A DNA stretch of 64,000 nucleotides, taken from NCBI GenBank assembly GCA_007693745.1, contig REDA01000046.1:1-64000 (forward strand). The letters run 5' to 3'. Every line of letters begins with the position of its first letter. The stretch's first letter is position 1. Position numbers and translations under genes: made by a program. Below the pieces are notes generated by a model that was not told the origin of the DNA, ran no database searches, and worked only from the letters and a program-made list of their open reading frames with translations. This stretch comes from Balneolaceae bacterium. GTDB taxonomy: Bacteria; Bacteroidota; Rhodothermia; Balneolales; Balneolaceae. Shown here piece after piece: positions 8,732 to 17,858 of this stretch.

Positions 8732-10837
8732 CTATTCAGAGGTTACCGCGCGCTGTTTCAGATGCTTTTCAAAGAAATGAAAAATCCGGTAGTATTCGTC
8801 ATACCAGGAGTGAGGGCTCCTAAAGCCGTGCCGTTCGGAGGGGTAGATCATCATCTCAAAGTTGGTGTTTCCACTCTGGATCAGCTCTTCCGCATACTGA
8901 AAGGCGTCCTGCGCCCCCACATTATCATCGATAAGGCCGTGAAGTAACAGCGCGGGCCTTGTAAGCTCCCCGGCATAGGTGAGCGGTGAGCTCCGGTCGT
9001 AATGTTCAGGCACCACCTCCGGGTCACCCAGCCGCGGCAGTGTGTACCAGGGATTGGCATAGTAGTAGTTGCGCCAGTTGGTCACTTTTCGCAGCGCAGC
9101 TCCGGCGTGGAATCGGTCCGGCATGTAAGTGAGCGCGTAGAGTGCCATAAAACCGCCATAACTTCCGCCATATATTCCGACCCGGTTCAGATCCAGACAG
9201 CCCCCGCACGACTCCTGCAGCCAGTCGAGGCCATCCGCAATATCCTCGGTTTCATATTTCCCCATCCAGTTGGTGACATCCTCCCGGAATTTCCGGCCAT
9301 ATCCGGTACTGTGACGGAAGTCCACTTCCACCACCACGTAACCGTGGAGCAGCAGGTACTGATGAAACATATATTCCCGCCAGTAGTTGTTCGACCATCC
9401 CTGATAGACATTTTGCAGGGATCCGGCGCCATGGGCGAAGACCACGACCGGATAGTCGTTTTCGGGATCAAAATTCTGCGGATAGAGAACAGACATGGAG
9501 AGGCCGGTCTCGCCGTCGCGCCCGGTAAACCGAACGTACTCCTCCTGCTGCCAGCTGAACTCATGAAAGCGTTCAGGAATGGTATGAGTGATCCGTATCT
9601 CCTTTTCAGGTTCGTTGATCCGGAGCAGGTAGAGCTCATAAGGCAGATTGAATCGGGTTTTGGCATAGACCACGGCGGAATGGTCGGGTGTGAGCTGAAA
9701 CTGATAGCGATAGGCAGTTTCCGACGTCAGCTGTTCAATCCTTCCCCTGCGGGTATTGAGGCGGTAGAGATGCCGGACTCCGTACTCCTCCTCGTTACTG
9801 GCATAGAGGATGTAGCGGCCGTCGGTCCATCGCGCCCAGGGGACATAGAACTCACCGGAAGTGTGTTGCCGGAGACGCGAACCATCGGGATTTACCGTAT
9901 AGATATGATTCCAGCCATCCACTTCGGAGAGCAGAAGAAGCTGCTCAGAATCGGGAGAGAAGGCCATATAGGTGTGATGAAGCCATCCTTCGGTTGAATC
10001 TTCAAAAACAACTGTCCGGTTCTCCTCAAGGAGATCGTGCACAATCACCTTTCGCTGTTTAAGAGCCGGATCAGCAGTGTCGATGGCGATATAACGGCCA
10101 TCGGATGAGACATCAGCCGAAGAGCGGTGGAAACCTGAAAGAAGGGTATCAAGTGCCGTGCTGTCGGTTCTTGTCACCAGCAGATTCACGGCCGGGATTC
10201 CGCGTGTGGATCCGGAAGGCTCCACAAACTCCCCGAGATAGTCAGGAAAATAGACCATGCGGGAAGCGGAATGGTCGGTCTGGCGAAGCAGAAGGCGGTC
10301 ATTGCCAACCCAGCTATCCAGTGTGAAAGAGGGTTCGTCCGCTCTGCGGTTCGTGACCTGCTCAAGCCCCGGGGATTCAACAGCTGCCGTCCAGATATTG
10401 CCGTTCAGCGTAAATGCGAGACGGGTACCGTCGGGCGACCAGGTGAGTGAGCCTGGAGTGTGCTGAAAAGAGGCAAGGGTGAACTCGCCTGATCCGTCAG
10501 CCTCAGTGATCCGGATCGAATTCTCGTGAACCGATGCGGCAAAGTTCCGGTCGGGTGAGAAGAGAGGGGAGGGTTCTTCATCATCCTCTTTTTGATAGTC
10601 AAAAGCGTCGCTGAGGGATGTGGAGTAGAGGCCGGTTTCAAACCATGAGGAGTCATTCCAGGTAAAAAAGAGCCGGTCCTGTTCGGCGTTGAAGCGAACG
10701 AAAGAGGGCCGGATGCCCGGGATGACCGGCTCGTGAAAGAGCTCCTTCAGGGTCAGGTTTTCAGGAACGGTTTGAGCCTGTGAAGTGGATGCAAACCATG
10801 TGATTACACAGAGCAGTGAAAGGGAAAGTCGTTTCAT
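8732..10837 (-). CDS. Exported S9 prolyl oligopeptidase/dipeptidyl peptidase IV-type peptidase
   Basis: A 701-residue exported serine peptidase. A signal peptide (MKRLSLSLLCVITWFASTSQA) is followed by a DPP IV-like beta-propeller of about 400 residues with WD-like repeats ('LTWSPDGTRLAF', 'AFSPDSEQLLLL', 'YAPWARW'-type blades) and a C-terminal alpha/beta hydrolase domain. The nucleophile is Ser559 in 'GGSYGGF', the Asp lies in 'LIDDNVG', and the His in 'ERHGFR'. The family removes dipeptides, usually after Pro or Ala, or cleaves short oligopeptides, here in the periplasm as part of peptide feeding. The gene starts 9 bases after the stop of the alpha-oxoamine synthase gene and is probably co-transcribed with it, although no functional tie is clear. 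Confidence 0.92.
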   Translation of the reverse strand: MKRLSLSLLCVITWFASTSQAQTVPENLTLKELFHEPVIPGIRPSFVRFNAEQDRLFFTWNDSSWFETGLYSTSLSDAFDYQKEDDEEPSPLFSPDRNFAASVHENSIRITEADGSGEFTLASFQHTPGSLTWSPDGTRLAFTLNGNIWTAAVESPGLEQVTNRRADEPSFTLDSWVGNDRLLLRQTDHSASRMVYFPDYLGEFVEPSGSTRGIPAVNLLVTRTDSTALDTLLSGFHRSSADVSSDGRYIAIDTADPALKQRKVIVHDLLEENRTVVFEDSTEGWLHHTYMAFSPDSEQLLLLSEVDGWNHIYTVNPDGSRLRQHTSGEFYVPWARWTDGRYILYASNEEEYGVRHLYRLNTRRGRIEQLTSETAYRYQFQLTPDHSAVVYAKTRFNLPYELYLLRINEPEKEIRITHTIPERFHEFSWQQEEYVRFTGRDGETGLSMSVLYPQNFDPENDYPVVVFAHGAGSLQNVYQGWSNNYWREYMFHQYLLLHGYVVVEVDFRHSTGYGRKFREDVTNWMGKYETEDIADGLDWLQESCGGCLDLNRVGIYGGSYGGFMALYALTYMPDRFHAGAALRKVTNWRNYYYANPWYTLPRLGDPEVVPEHYDRSSPLTYAGELTRPALLLHGLIDDNVGAQDAFQYAEELIQSGNTNFEMMIYPSERHGFRSPHSWYDEYYRIFHFFEKHLKQRAVTSE

Positions 10838-10846
10838 GGGTGCTGG

Positions 10847-12079
10847 TTACACTTGTTCTGTAATGACTTCTGCTTTTTGGAACACCATCGGTTTAATTGC
10901 TTCAAATGCCCGAAGGGTTTTGTCGATGTGTGCATCTGTATGGGTTGCCATCGGTATGAGGCGAATCAATACCATTCCTTTTGGAACAACCGGATAGGCA
11001 ACACCACTCACAAATACACCATGCTTCTCACGCATTTCCCTCATGATGTCGGTGCAGAGTTCGGTGCTTCCGCTGGTGAGTACCGGCGTGACCGGGCTCT
11101 CGGAGGGTAATACATTATATCCGAGTTCTTTTAATCCGGAGCGCAGTTTTCGGGTATTCTCCCATAATTTTTCCCGCCATTGGGGATTTTCACGGATCAG
11201 CCGAATTCTTTCACGGGCAGTGACAACAATTGGGAATGGCAATGACTTTGCGAAAATCTGGCTGCGGACATTTGCTCTGAGAAAATCGACAACATGCGGC
11301 TCTGTGGCTATAAAAGCGCCGATCAGGGCAACCGATTTGGCAAAGGTGCCAAAATAGACATCAATTCCATCCTGGCAGCCCAGTTCGGTTCCTGTACCGG
11401 AGCCGTCGTGACCCAGTGTTCCAAACCCGTGGGCATCATCCACAAGAAGCCTGAAAGGATACTTCTCCTTCAAAGCCACTATCTCGCGCAGCTTTCCAAG
11501 ATCTCCTGTCATGCCAAACACTCCTTCTGTAATTACTAGAATCGAGGAGTTGGGCTTCATTCGTGCCACAGCCCTTTGCAGCTGACGCTCAAGGCCTTCA
11601 ATATCATTGTGCTTGAACACAGAACTTTCACTCATAGCCAGTTGTTTCCCGTCCACAATACAGGCGTGGCTGAGTTCATCATAGATCAGAAAGTCATTAC
11701 GATCCACGAGTGCATGAATCACGCTCATGATGCCCTGATACCCGAAGTTCAGAAGAAAGCCGGCAGGTTTATGTACAAAATCTGCCAGTTCCTGTTCCAG
11801 TGCTTCATGCTCATCTGAATTACCCGTCATCAACCTTGCCCCCATCGGCGCACTCAGGCTGTATTTGGCGCTCGCTTCTGTATCTACCTTCCGGATGTGT
11901 TCATTCTGCCCTACCCCAAGATAATCATTGATACTCCAGACCGTAACATCCTTGCCGTTAAATTTCATATCGGGTCCAAGCGGTCCCTCCAGTTTCGGAA
12001 ATGTGTAGTATCCGTATCCTTCTGAGGTAAAAGGGCCTAAAGGCGAAGGGCGTTCAGCAAGCTTGTCGAAAAGATCCAT
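10847..12079 (-). CDS. PLP-dependent alpha-oxoamine synthase (serine palmitoyltransferase candidate)
   Basis: A 410-residue fold-type I PLP enzyme of the alpha-oxoamine synthase group (2-amino-3-ketobutyrate CoA ligase, 8-amino-7-oxononanoate synthase, serine palmitoyltransferase), which condenses an amino acid with an acyl thioester. I start it at the ATG at 12079 (MDLFDKLAER); 16 in-frame codons upstream are unlike the family. Key residues: His138 stacking on PLP ('DELSHACI'), 'VDDAHGFG' with Asp214 and His217, and the Schiff-base Lys248 in 'GTFAKSVA'. A 'KHNDIEGLE' segment and a long N-terminus resemble serine palmitoyltransferases of sphingolipid-making Bacteroidota. No bio or threonine-degradation genes lie nearby, so I favour lipid synthesis, without proof. 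The S9 peptidase gene follows after 9 bases. Confidence 0.82.
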   Translation of the reverse strand: MDLFDKLAERPSPLGPFTSEGYGYYTFPKLEGPLGPDMKFNGKDVTVWSINDYLGVGQNEHIRKVDTEASAKYSLSAPMGARLMTGNSDEHEALEQELADFVHKPAGFLLNFGYQGIMSVIHALVDRNDFLIYDELSHACIVDGKQLAMSESSVFKHNDIEGLERQLQRAVARMKPNSSILVITEGVFGMTGDLGKLREIVALKEKYPFRLLVDDAHGFGTLGHDGSGTGTELGCQDGIDVYFGTFAKSVALIGAFIATEPHVVDFLRANVRSQIFAKSLPFPIVVTARERIRLIRENPQWREKLWENTRKLRSGLKELGYNVLPSESPVTPVLTSGSTELCTDIMREMREKHGVFVSGVAYPVVPKGMVLIRLIPMATHTDAHIDKTLRAFEAIKPMVFQKAEVITEQV

Positions 12080-12349
12080 GAAGATAGTTTTTAGTATTAA
12101 AATCGAATTGAAAACGCATAAAATCATAGAATGATACGCAATTTGAATTATTCATAAAAGCGTTCATGCGGGTTTTTAAGACGTGCCGGATTACCGAAGA
12201 TTTCAATCAGAATACTGGCAGTGTATTCGGTCAAAATCAGTGGAATCATTACAGTGCCTGAGGATGCAAAGGATATCCTTTGTCAGGAACAGAAAGATGT
12301 GTCCGCCGTGGTTTCCGGCTCCAGAGAAGATGGATGTAAAACAGTGCTT

Positions 12350-13261
12350 CTAAGGAACCGGATGGCCATTGGATGCCTGAAGAAGATGATACCAGTCCTG
12401 CCGCTCCAGGCGGACATCAAGAGATCCTGCAGCTCCCATGATCCGGTCGATCCGGCCGGTTCCGATTACAGGCAAGGGCTTGCATGGTAGTTGTCGGATC
12501 CATGCCAGTGCGATCTGATCCATTGCCGCTTCGTATTTCAGCGAGAGCTGATGCAGAACCGACCGTACTCTTCCCGCCTGTTGTGATGTACTTGTAAATA
12601 GATTTCCTCCGGCAAATGGGCTCCACACCATCGGTGAGAACTGCAATCTCTGCGCCTGATCGAATGTGCCATCATAAACAGGACGGGTATTTAGCAGTGA
12701 AAATTCTACCTGATTCGTGACAAGTGAAATGTCCATTCTGCTCTGTAAGAGGTCGAACTGTGCAGGAGTGAAATTGGAGACACCTATATTTTGAACCTTT
12801 CCTTCATTGTGCAGTTTTGTAAGTACATCTGCAACATCTGTTGCGTCCATCAGCGGATCGGGCCTGTGGATAAGCAGAAGATCGAGTGTCTCTGTGTTGA
12901 GTTTGCGAAGCGACTGTTCAGCAGCGTTACGAATCCAGGCTGAAGTCGTGTTATAATGCGGAATACGGTGCTCCGACCGGGTTTGGGTAACAAGAGCTAT
13001 CCCGCACTTACTCACCAGCTCGATTTTTTCCCGTAGATCCGGGCGTTCCTTAAGAGCATATCCAAAAAGTTCTTCATTTCCGTAAGAGCCGTATATATCT
13101 GCATGATCAAATGTTGTAATACCCAATTCGATGCATTCCTCAATAAGATGGATCAATTCTGAAGTGGACAAATTCCATTCATGCAGCCTCCAGAGTCCAA
13201 ATGCAATGGGTGAAAATGGCATGCAGGCTGGATGTACTTTCATTCGATGTTTTTTTGTCAT
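12350..13261 (-). CDS. Aldo/keto reductase
   Basis: A 303-residue NAD(P)H-dependent reductase with a (beta/alpha)8 fold. The catalytic tetrad is complete: Asp52 and Tyr57 in 'FDHADIYG', Lys85 in 'LVSKCG', His132 in 'LLLIHRPDP'. The overall pattern ('GIGVSNFTPAQFDLL' type, ending in 'PVIGTGRIDRI') matches the YdhF-like subgroup. It reduces an unknown aldehyde or ketone in the cytoplasm. It stands alone, with gaps of about 270 and 209 bases on its two sides, so the context says nothing about the substrate. Confidence 0.9.
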   Translation of the reverse strand: MTKKHRMKVHPACMPFSPIAFGLWRLHEWNLSTSELIHLIEECIELGITTFDHADIYGSYGNEELFGYALKERPDLREKIELVSKCGIALVTQTRSEHRIPHYNTTSAWIRNAAEQSLRKLNTETLDLLLIHRPDPLMDATDVADVLTKLHNEGKVQNIGVSNFTPAQFDLLQSRMDISLVTNQVEFSLLNTRPVYDGTFDQAQRLQFSPMVWSPFAGGNLFTSTSQQAGRVRSVLHQLSLKYEAAMDQIALAWIRQLPCKPLPVIGTGRIDRIMGAAGSLDVRLERQDWYHLLQASNGHPVP

Positions 13262-13470
13262 AAGATGTGATTTTTCTGAAAGTGTCGGGATGTGATTCGA
13301 ATCTGTTGATCTGTTTCAAAACAGGTTTTCACATCTTTAAAATAGCATTCTGATGGGTCAACTGCATAAAGTCTGTTCTTTCTGTTGCAGAAAGTTCTTT
13401 AAATGTATGAGCAGGGATACTGAACAGCAAATCCAATCCTCTCCCTACATTTTGGATCAAACCTCTTCTT

Positions 13471-14364
13471 TTAATGGATCACTTTCAGAGCGCTTTTTCT
13501 GATTTCCATGCTGAGATATCTGATTTCGCTGGATATATGCTCTCCATCAACATGAACTGTAAGAGGTCTGGCCGATTCAATTTCAAGAGAGGTACAGCTC
13601 TCAGATTTAACTCCCCGCATCCAGGCTGCAGGGCCCCTAAGAAAGAAAGGGAGGTACATCAGCAGAAGAAAAACAGGGATTTTACGGATTGTCAGCAGTT
13701 CAAGGATTCCATCCGCAGGATCAGCACCCGGGGCGACATGAAAATTCCCGCCTTCCCAGGGGCCGTTACAGAGTGTTGCCATGAGATATGTTCCCGTAGA
13801 TGTCTCTTTATCTACGGTCAAAGTGATACTACTGCCATGAAACTGACGGATCGCTTTTAGCAAGCCAATGATATAGACAGATGAGCCCTTGAGATTGCGT
13901 ATCTGACCAGCCTGATAGTTGGCCAGTCCATCGAGTCCAAGGCCGATCGTATTGGCAGACCATCCCTGTGCATCGCCGGAATAACGTATCATGTCGAAAG
14001 CCGTAATATTGCCCCTGATCAGTATTTCAAGACACTCTGGCAGGCTTCGGTTTATCCCTGCCGCTTTAGCAAAATCATTTCCGGATCCCATGGGCATCAC
14101 TCCAAATGCAGCATCACTGCCGGCAAGGCCACCGGCAACACGGCTCACAGTACCATCACCGCCACAAGCCACAATAAGATCGAAATGGTCGGCTTTTTCT
14201 TTTGCGAGACGGGTGAGATCCGTACCCGATTTAACGATTAAAATTTCTGAGTCAAGCCACTGTTTTTTTACTTCAATACCAAGCCAATTTATATGGCGTA
14301 CAGCACGGTTCCGATCTGCTGAGACATTAACGATAAAACAGGGGCGTTTAAATGGGCTATCCAT
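13471..14364 (-). CDS. Diacylglycerol/sphingosine kinase-family lipid kinase
   Basis: A 297-residue cytoplasmic lipid kinase of the DAGK catalytic family (DgkB, YegS, sphingosine kinase). The nucleotide-binding motif GGDGT is at residues 68-72 ('VACGGDGTVSRV'), followed by 'GVMPMGSGNDFAKA', which is diagnostic of the family; a C-terminal beta-sandwich domain ends in 'VHVDGEHI'. I start at the ATG at 14364 because the family begins with a strand such as 'KRPCFIVNVSA'; an open extension of 16 codons lies upstream. The substrate could be diacylglycerol for phosphatidate recycling, or a long-chain base if the oxoamine synthase at 10847-12079 makes sphingolipids. That link is speculation. Confidence 0.88.
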   Translation of the reverse strand: MDSPFKRPCFIVNVSADRNRAVRHINWLGIEVKKQWLDSEILIVKSGTDLTRLAKEKADHFDLIVACGGDGTVSRVAGGLAGSDAAFGVMPMGSGNDFAKAAGINRSLPECLEILIRGNITAFDMIRYSGDAQGWSANTIGLGLDGLANYQAGQIRNLKGSSVYIIGLLKAIRQFHGSSITLTVDKETSTGTYLMATLCNGPWEGGNFHVAPGADPADGILELLTIRKIPVFLLLMYLPFFLRGPAAWMRGVKSESCTSLEIESARPLTVHVDGEHISSEIRYLSMEIRKSALKVIH

Positions 14365-14779
14365 GAAATATACTAACAACATTCTGTAAAATTGTAAAGG
14401 TCTGGCAGGCAATGAATCTAATCCATTTTTTCACTTCAATTCAATGATTGCTGAACCGGATGCTTTTAAAAACCAAAAATCTTTTAAAAGATCAAAGTGA
14501 AAGTAGATTTAATACCGTATCGGATTTGCCACAGGTGTTTTTTTAAATTTGCGATAACGAAGACATTGGTTATTGAAAAGTTTTAAAAAGTGCGCTGATC
14601 GAAAAAAATCACCAGTTTGGTATTTTTTAATCCTTTCCATTTACATTTTTTAACGAAGCGGGAACGTATGTTGTCATTTATTTTTTCAAATCGAACCAGG
14701 GTTCAATAAATTGAGCCCTTTAGATCCGGCAAGGAGTGACTTCTGCCGGTGTTCCCTTTCAATCAACCAAAACATTTTT
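14365..14779. other. Divergent intergenic region with a decayed repeat
   Basis: A 415-base AT-rich gap between the lipid kinase (minus) and the amidohydrolase (plus). It holds the worn repeat copy D (about 14462-14593). No gene is visible. Promoters for both directions should lie here, but none could be assigned with confidence. Confidence 0.5.
14462..14593 (+). repeat. Dispersed palindromic element, decayed copy D
   Basis: This aligns end to end with copy B but is much diverged. Shared landmarks in the same order and spacing are 'gcttttaaaaacc' for the left end, 'agatcaaagtgaaag', 'tttgccacaggtg', 'aaatttgcgataacgaagac' and 'aagttttaaaaagtgc' for the right end. Boundaries are approximate. 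The termini are still roughly complementary. Confidence 0.6.
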
Positions 14780-17752
14780 ATGATGGCTCAATTTATAACT
14801 GCCGCCAGTGGAAGAGTCTCTCTTTGGCTCTGTTTGCCGCTGATCCTGCTGCTCATATTGTCATTACCCATTAAATCCCCTGCCCAGACAGTGCCGGTAG
14901 AGGGGATGATGGAAAATCCGCCCTCTGTTCACGCATTCACCAATGCAACCATTGTTACGGAACCCGGCCGGATAATCAGGAACGGGACTCTTGTGATCCG
15001 AAAAGGTGTGATCGAAGCGGTAGGGCGCAATGTCTCTGTCCCGGCTGATGCCCGGATATGGGATCTTGATGGCAAAACGATCTATCCCGGGTTTATCGAC
15101 CCTTACAGCGAAGTGGGGCAGCAAAATCCCAGAGTGGAACTGGATCGGGGTACCCTCTCCTGGAATCCGCAGGTTCGTGCGCACCTGACGGCTTCTGCAG
15201 AGTATGAGGAAGAGGGAGATGGCCGTGCCGATCTCCGCAAGAACGGGTTCGTTGCTGCGCTTTCAGTACCATCACTGGGACTCTTTAAAGGAAGTACTTC
15301 CGTTTTTTCTCTTGGTGACGAGGCTGTATCCGACCGGCTGGTTCGGGACCAGGTGGCTCAGGCAGCTTCTCTGACAAGAAGCTGGGCATTTGGATTTGGC
15401 TATCCAACCTCCCCGATCGGTGCCATTGCACTGATTCGACAGACTCTTTATGATGCCGGGTGGTATGCTGCGGCTCACGAACGCTTTGAAAGCAATCCGG
15501 CCGGACTCCGAAGGCCTGAAGCCAATGCGCCGCTCGCAGCGCTCAGGCATGTAGTGCGCGATGGGATGCCGCTTCTCTTTGATGTTACCAGCGAAGAGGA
15601 GATTTTACGGGCTCTGCGTATCCGGGATGAGTTTTCAGTTACACCCTGGTTGCGGGGGAGCGGGCATGAATACAAGCTGCTGGACGTGCTTTCATCAGAA
15701 AGGGTGCCGCTGATTTTGCCGCTCTCTCTGCCGGCCACCCCGGATATCAAAACCCCTGAGGATGCACTCAATGAGGATCTTGCTGATCTGAGGCACTGGT
15801 ATCTGGCACCCGAAAATGCCGCCCGTGTGGCCGCTTCCGGCCTCCAATTCTCTTTTACCACGCATGGAGTGGATAACTCCACTCATGTGCTTCGCAACCT
15901 GAGAGAGATGGTTCATGCCGGTTTGCCGCAGGAGACTGCGCTGGCTGCACTCACAACAAATCCTGCCGCGCTGCTCGGTATCTCCCGGATGTATGGCACA
16001 CTTGAGCGGGGGAAATCGGCGGGATTTGTGGTGATGGACGGGGATCTGTTTGAAGATACATCGAAAATACTGTCGGTTTGGATCGACGGGAAGTACTACC
16101 GGGTTCAGAGCGAGCCATCGGTAGATCCAAAAGGCAGCTGGGAGATTACTTCATCCGGCGGATGGCTCGACGGCGACCTGAATGTGCGTGAAACGAGACC
16201 CGGCAGACTGGGTGGCACCTTTACGCATGGAGATACGGAAATCACTCTTGCCACTGTGTCATCGGAAGATCAGCCCCGCCGTTTCCGCGCCGATTTTGCC
16301 GGGGATGAACTGGAGTTAACCGGTATGGTGCGGCTTACAGCTTCCATTAGTGAGAACCGGATGCAGGGATGGGCTGAGGTGCCCGGCAGGGAACGTATCC
16401 AGTGGAGTGCAGTGAGAACAGCATCGGTCGAAACAGAGGAACGCGAGCCACGCGAGCGCCGTGCGCGTGATCTGCAACTCGCGGATATACGACCGGCCAT
16501 GGAGTATGGCCGTGAGCAGCAGCCGGAACAGCCGCGACATGTGCTGGTACGCAACGCCACTGTCTGGACCATGGGAAGTGAAGGTATTCTTGAAAATGCC
16601 GATCTTTTGGTGAGCGATGGTAAAGTGGCCGAAGTGGGAGAAAGTCTGCGTGCCCCGCGAGGCGCAGTTGTGATCAATGCAGAAGGCAGGCATGTTACTC
16701 CCGGCCTGATCGATGCCCACATTCACTCCGGTGTAAACGGAGTGAATGAAATTGGCAATGCCATTGTGCCGGAAGTGCGGATGGCAGATGTGCTTGATAT
16801 CAATAACATCTGGATGTACCGCCAGCTGGCCGGCGGGCTCACCACAGCGCATGTGATGCACGGGTCTGCAAACCCGATCGGCGGACAGAATGTGCATGTG
16901 AAGATGAAATGGGGTGCGCTCTCACATGAATTGGTTATAGACGATGCGCCCGGCACGGTAAAATTTGCTCTTGGAGAGAATCCCAAAAGAGTGGGGACTG
17001 ACCGCTATCCGGAAACCCGAATGGGGGTGGAACAGATCATCGCCGACCGGTTTCAGAACGCCCGCGACTATGAGGCGCGATGGAACGAGTGGAGAGCAAC
17101 AGGCACAGGCCTTCCGCCGCGCCGCGATCTGAGGATGGATGCCCTGGTGGGAATCCTGAATGAGGAGCTGCTGGTACAGTCGCACAGTTACCGGGCGGAC
17201 GAAATCTTGATGCTGATGCGGCTGGCAGAGGATTTTGATTTTCGTATTAAAGCGTTTCATCATGGAGTGGAAGCCTTCAAGGTGGCTCCGGAACTGGCAG
17301 AACATGGTGCGGGCGCCGTGGTGTGGTCAGACTGGGGAGCTTTCAAAATTGAAGCGTATGATAACACAACTTACAATGCCAGACTGCTGCACGAAGCAGG
17401 TGTACTTACCTCGCTCCATTCCGACAACAGTCAGATTGCTTCCAGGATGAACTGGGAGGCCGCCAAAATGGTAAGGGCTGGAATGAGTCCGGAGGATGCC
17501 ATGTCGCTCATCACCAGCACCACTGCAAAACTGTTGGGAATCGATCACCGGGTGGGTTCACTTGAACCAGGCAAGGATGGTGATTTCGTCATCTGGAGCG
17601 GGGATCCTCTCTCCACACGTACAAGAGCCGAGCAGACCTGGATAGAGGGAAGAAAATATTTTGATATGGACGAAGACATTGTGCTTCAGCAGGCGATTGC
17701 ACGGGAGCGTGAACTCCTGATCCAAAGAATCATGGAGGTGCAAAATGACTGA
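14780..17752 (+). CDS. Exported tandem-domain amidohydrolase
   Basis: About 990 residues from the ATG at 14780; the frame is open to a TTG at 14711, which would precede the signal peptide by 40 residues and is unlikely. A long hydrophobic signal (WLCLPLILLLILSLPIKSPA) is followed by two imidazolonepropionase-like amidohydrolase modules. The first, about residues 40-490, begins well ('NATIVTEPGRIIRNGTLVI') but its metal motif is 'YPGFIDPYSE' instead of PGxIDxHxH. The second, about 590-960, is intact: 'TPGLIDAHIHSG', 'FHHGVEAFK', 'TSLHSDNSQ', ending 'VGSLEPGKDGDFVIW'. So one catalytic and one non-catalytic module are likely, acting in the periplasm on an unknown cyclic amide or dipeptide. The second exported amidohydrolase-fold gene lies directly downstream and is probably co-transcribed. 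Confidence 0.85.
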   Translation: MMAQFITAASGRVSLWLCLPLILLLILSLPIKSPAQTVPVEGMMENPPSVHAFTNATIVTEPGRIIRNGTLVIRKGVIEAVGRNVSVPADARIWDLDGKTIYPGFIDPYSEVGQQNPRVELDRGTLSWNPQVRAHLTASAEYEEEGDGRADLRKNGFVAALSVPSLGLFKGSTSVFSLGDEAVSDRLVRDQVAQAASLTRSWAFGFGYPTSPIGAIALIRQTLYDAGWYAAAHERFESNPAGLRRPEANAPLAALRHVVRDGMPLLFDVTSEEEILRALRIRDEFSVTPWLRGSGHEYKLLDVLSSERVPLILPLSLPATPDIKTPEDALNEDLADLRHWYLAPENAARVAASGLQFSFTTHGVDNSTHVLRNLREMVHAGLPQETALAALTTNPAALLGISRMYGTLERGKSAGFVVMDGDLFEDTSKILSVWIDGKYYRVQSEPSVDPKGSWEITSSGGWLDGDLNVRETRPGRLGGTFTHGDTEITLATVSSEDQPRRFRADFAGDELELTGMVRLTASISENRMQGWAEVPGRERIQWSAVRTASVETEEREPRERRARDLQLADIRPAMEYGREQQPEQPRHVLVRNATVWTMGSEGILENADLLVSDGKVAEVGESLRAPRGAVVINAEGRHVTPGLIDAHIHSGVNGVNEIGNAIVPEVRMADVLDINNIWMYRQLAGGLTTAHVMHGSANPIGGQNVHVKMKWGALSHELVIDDAPGTVKFALGENPKRVGTDRYPETRMGVEQIIADRFQNARDYEARWNEWRATGTGLPPRRDLRMDALVGILNEELLVQSHSYRADEILMLMRLAEDFDFRIKAFHHGVEAFKVAPELAEHGAGAVVWSDWGAFKIEAYDNTTYNARLLHEAGVLTSLHSDNSQIASRMNWEAAKMVRAGMSPEDAMSLITSTTAKLLGIDHRVGSLEPGKDGDFVIWSGDPLSTRTRAEQTWIEGRKYFDMDEDIVLQQAIARERELLIQRIMEVQND

Positions 17753-17858
17753 GATCCTGAACTTTGCGGAGCCAAACCGAACCGTCGGCCACGACGATCC
17801 CATGAGCGAATCAATAAAATGCCGGCAGGGAAATCAAATCTTACAAACAGTTAAAACT

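Noticed and set aside
9002-9997. 331-codon plus-strand frame opposite the S9 peptidase
   Set aside because: It overlaps the catalytic domain of a well-supported peptidase and encodes no recognisable domain, signal peptide or start context.
17745-17858. Start of the second amidohydrolase gene at 17745, overlapping its neighbour
   Set aside because: The extra 38 residues are hydrophilic and unlike any export signal; the ATG at 17859 is followed directly by a signal peptide.
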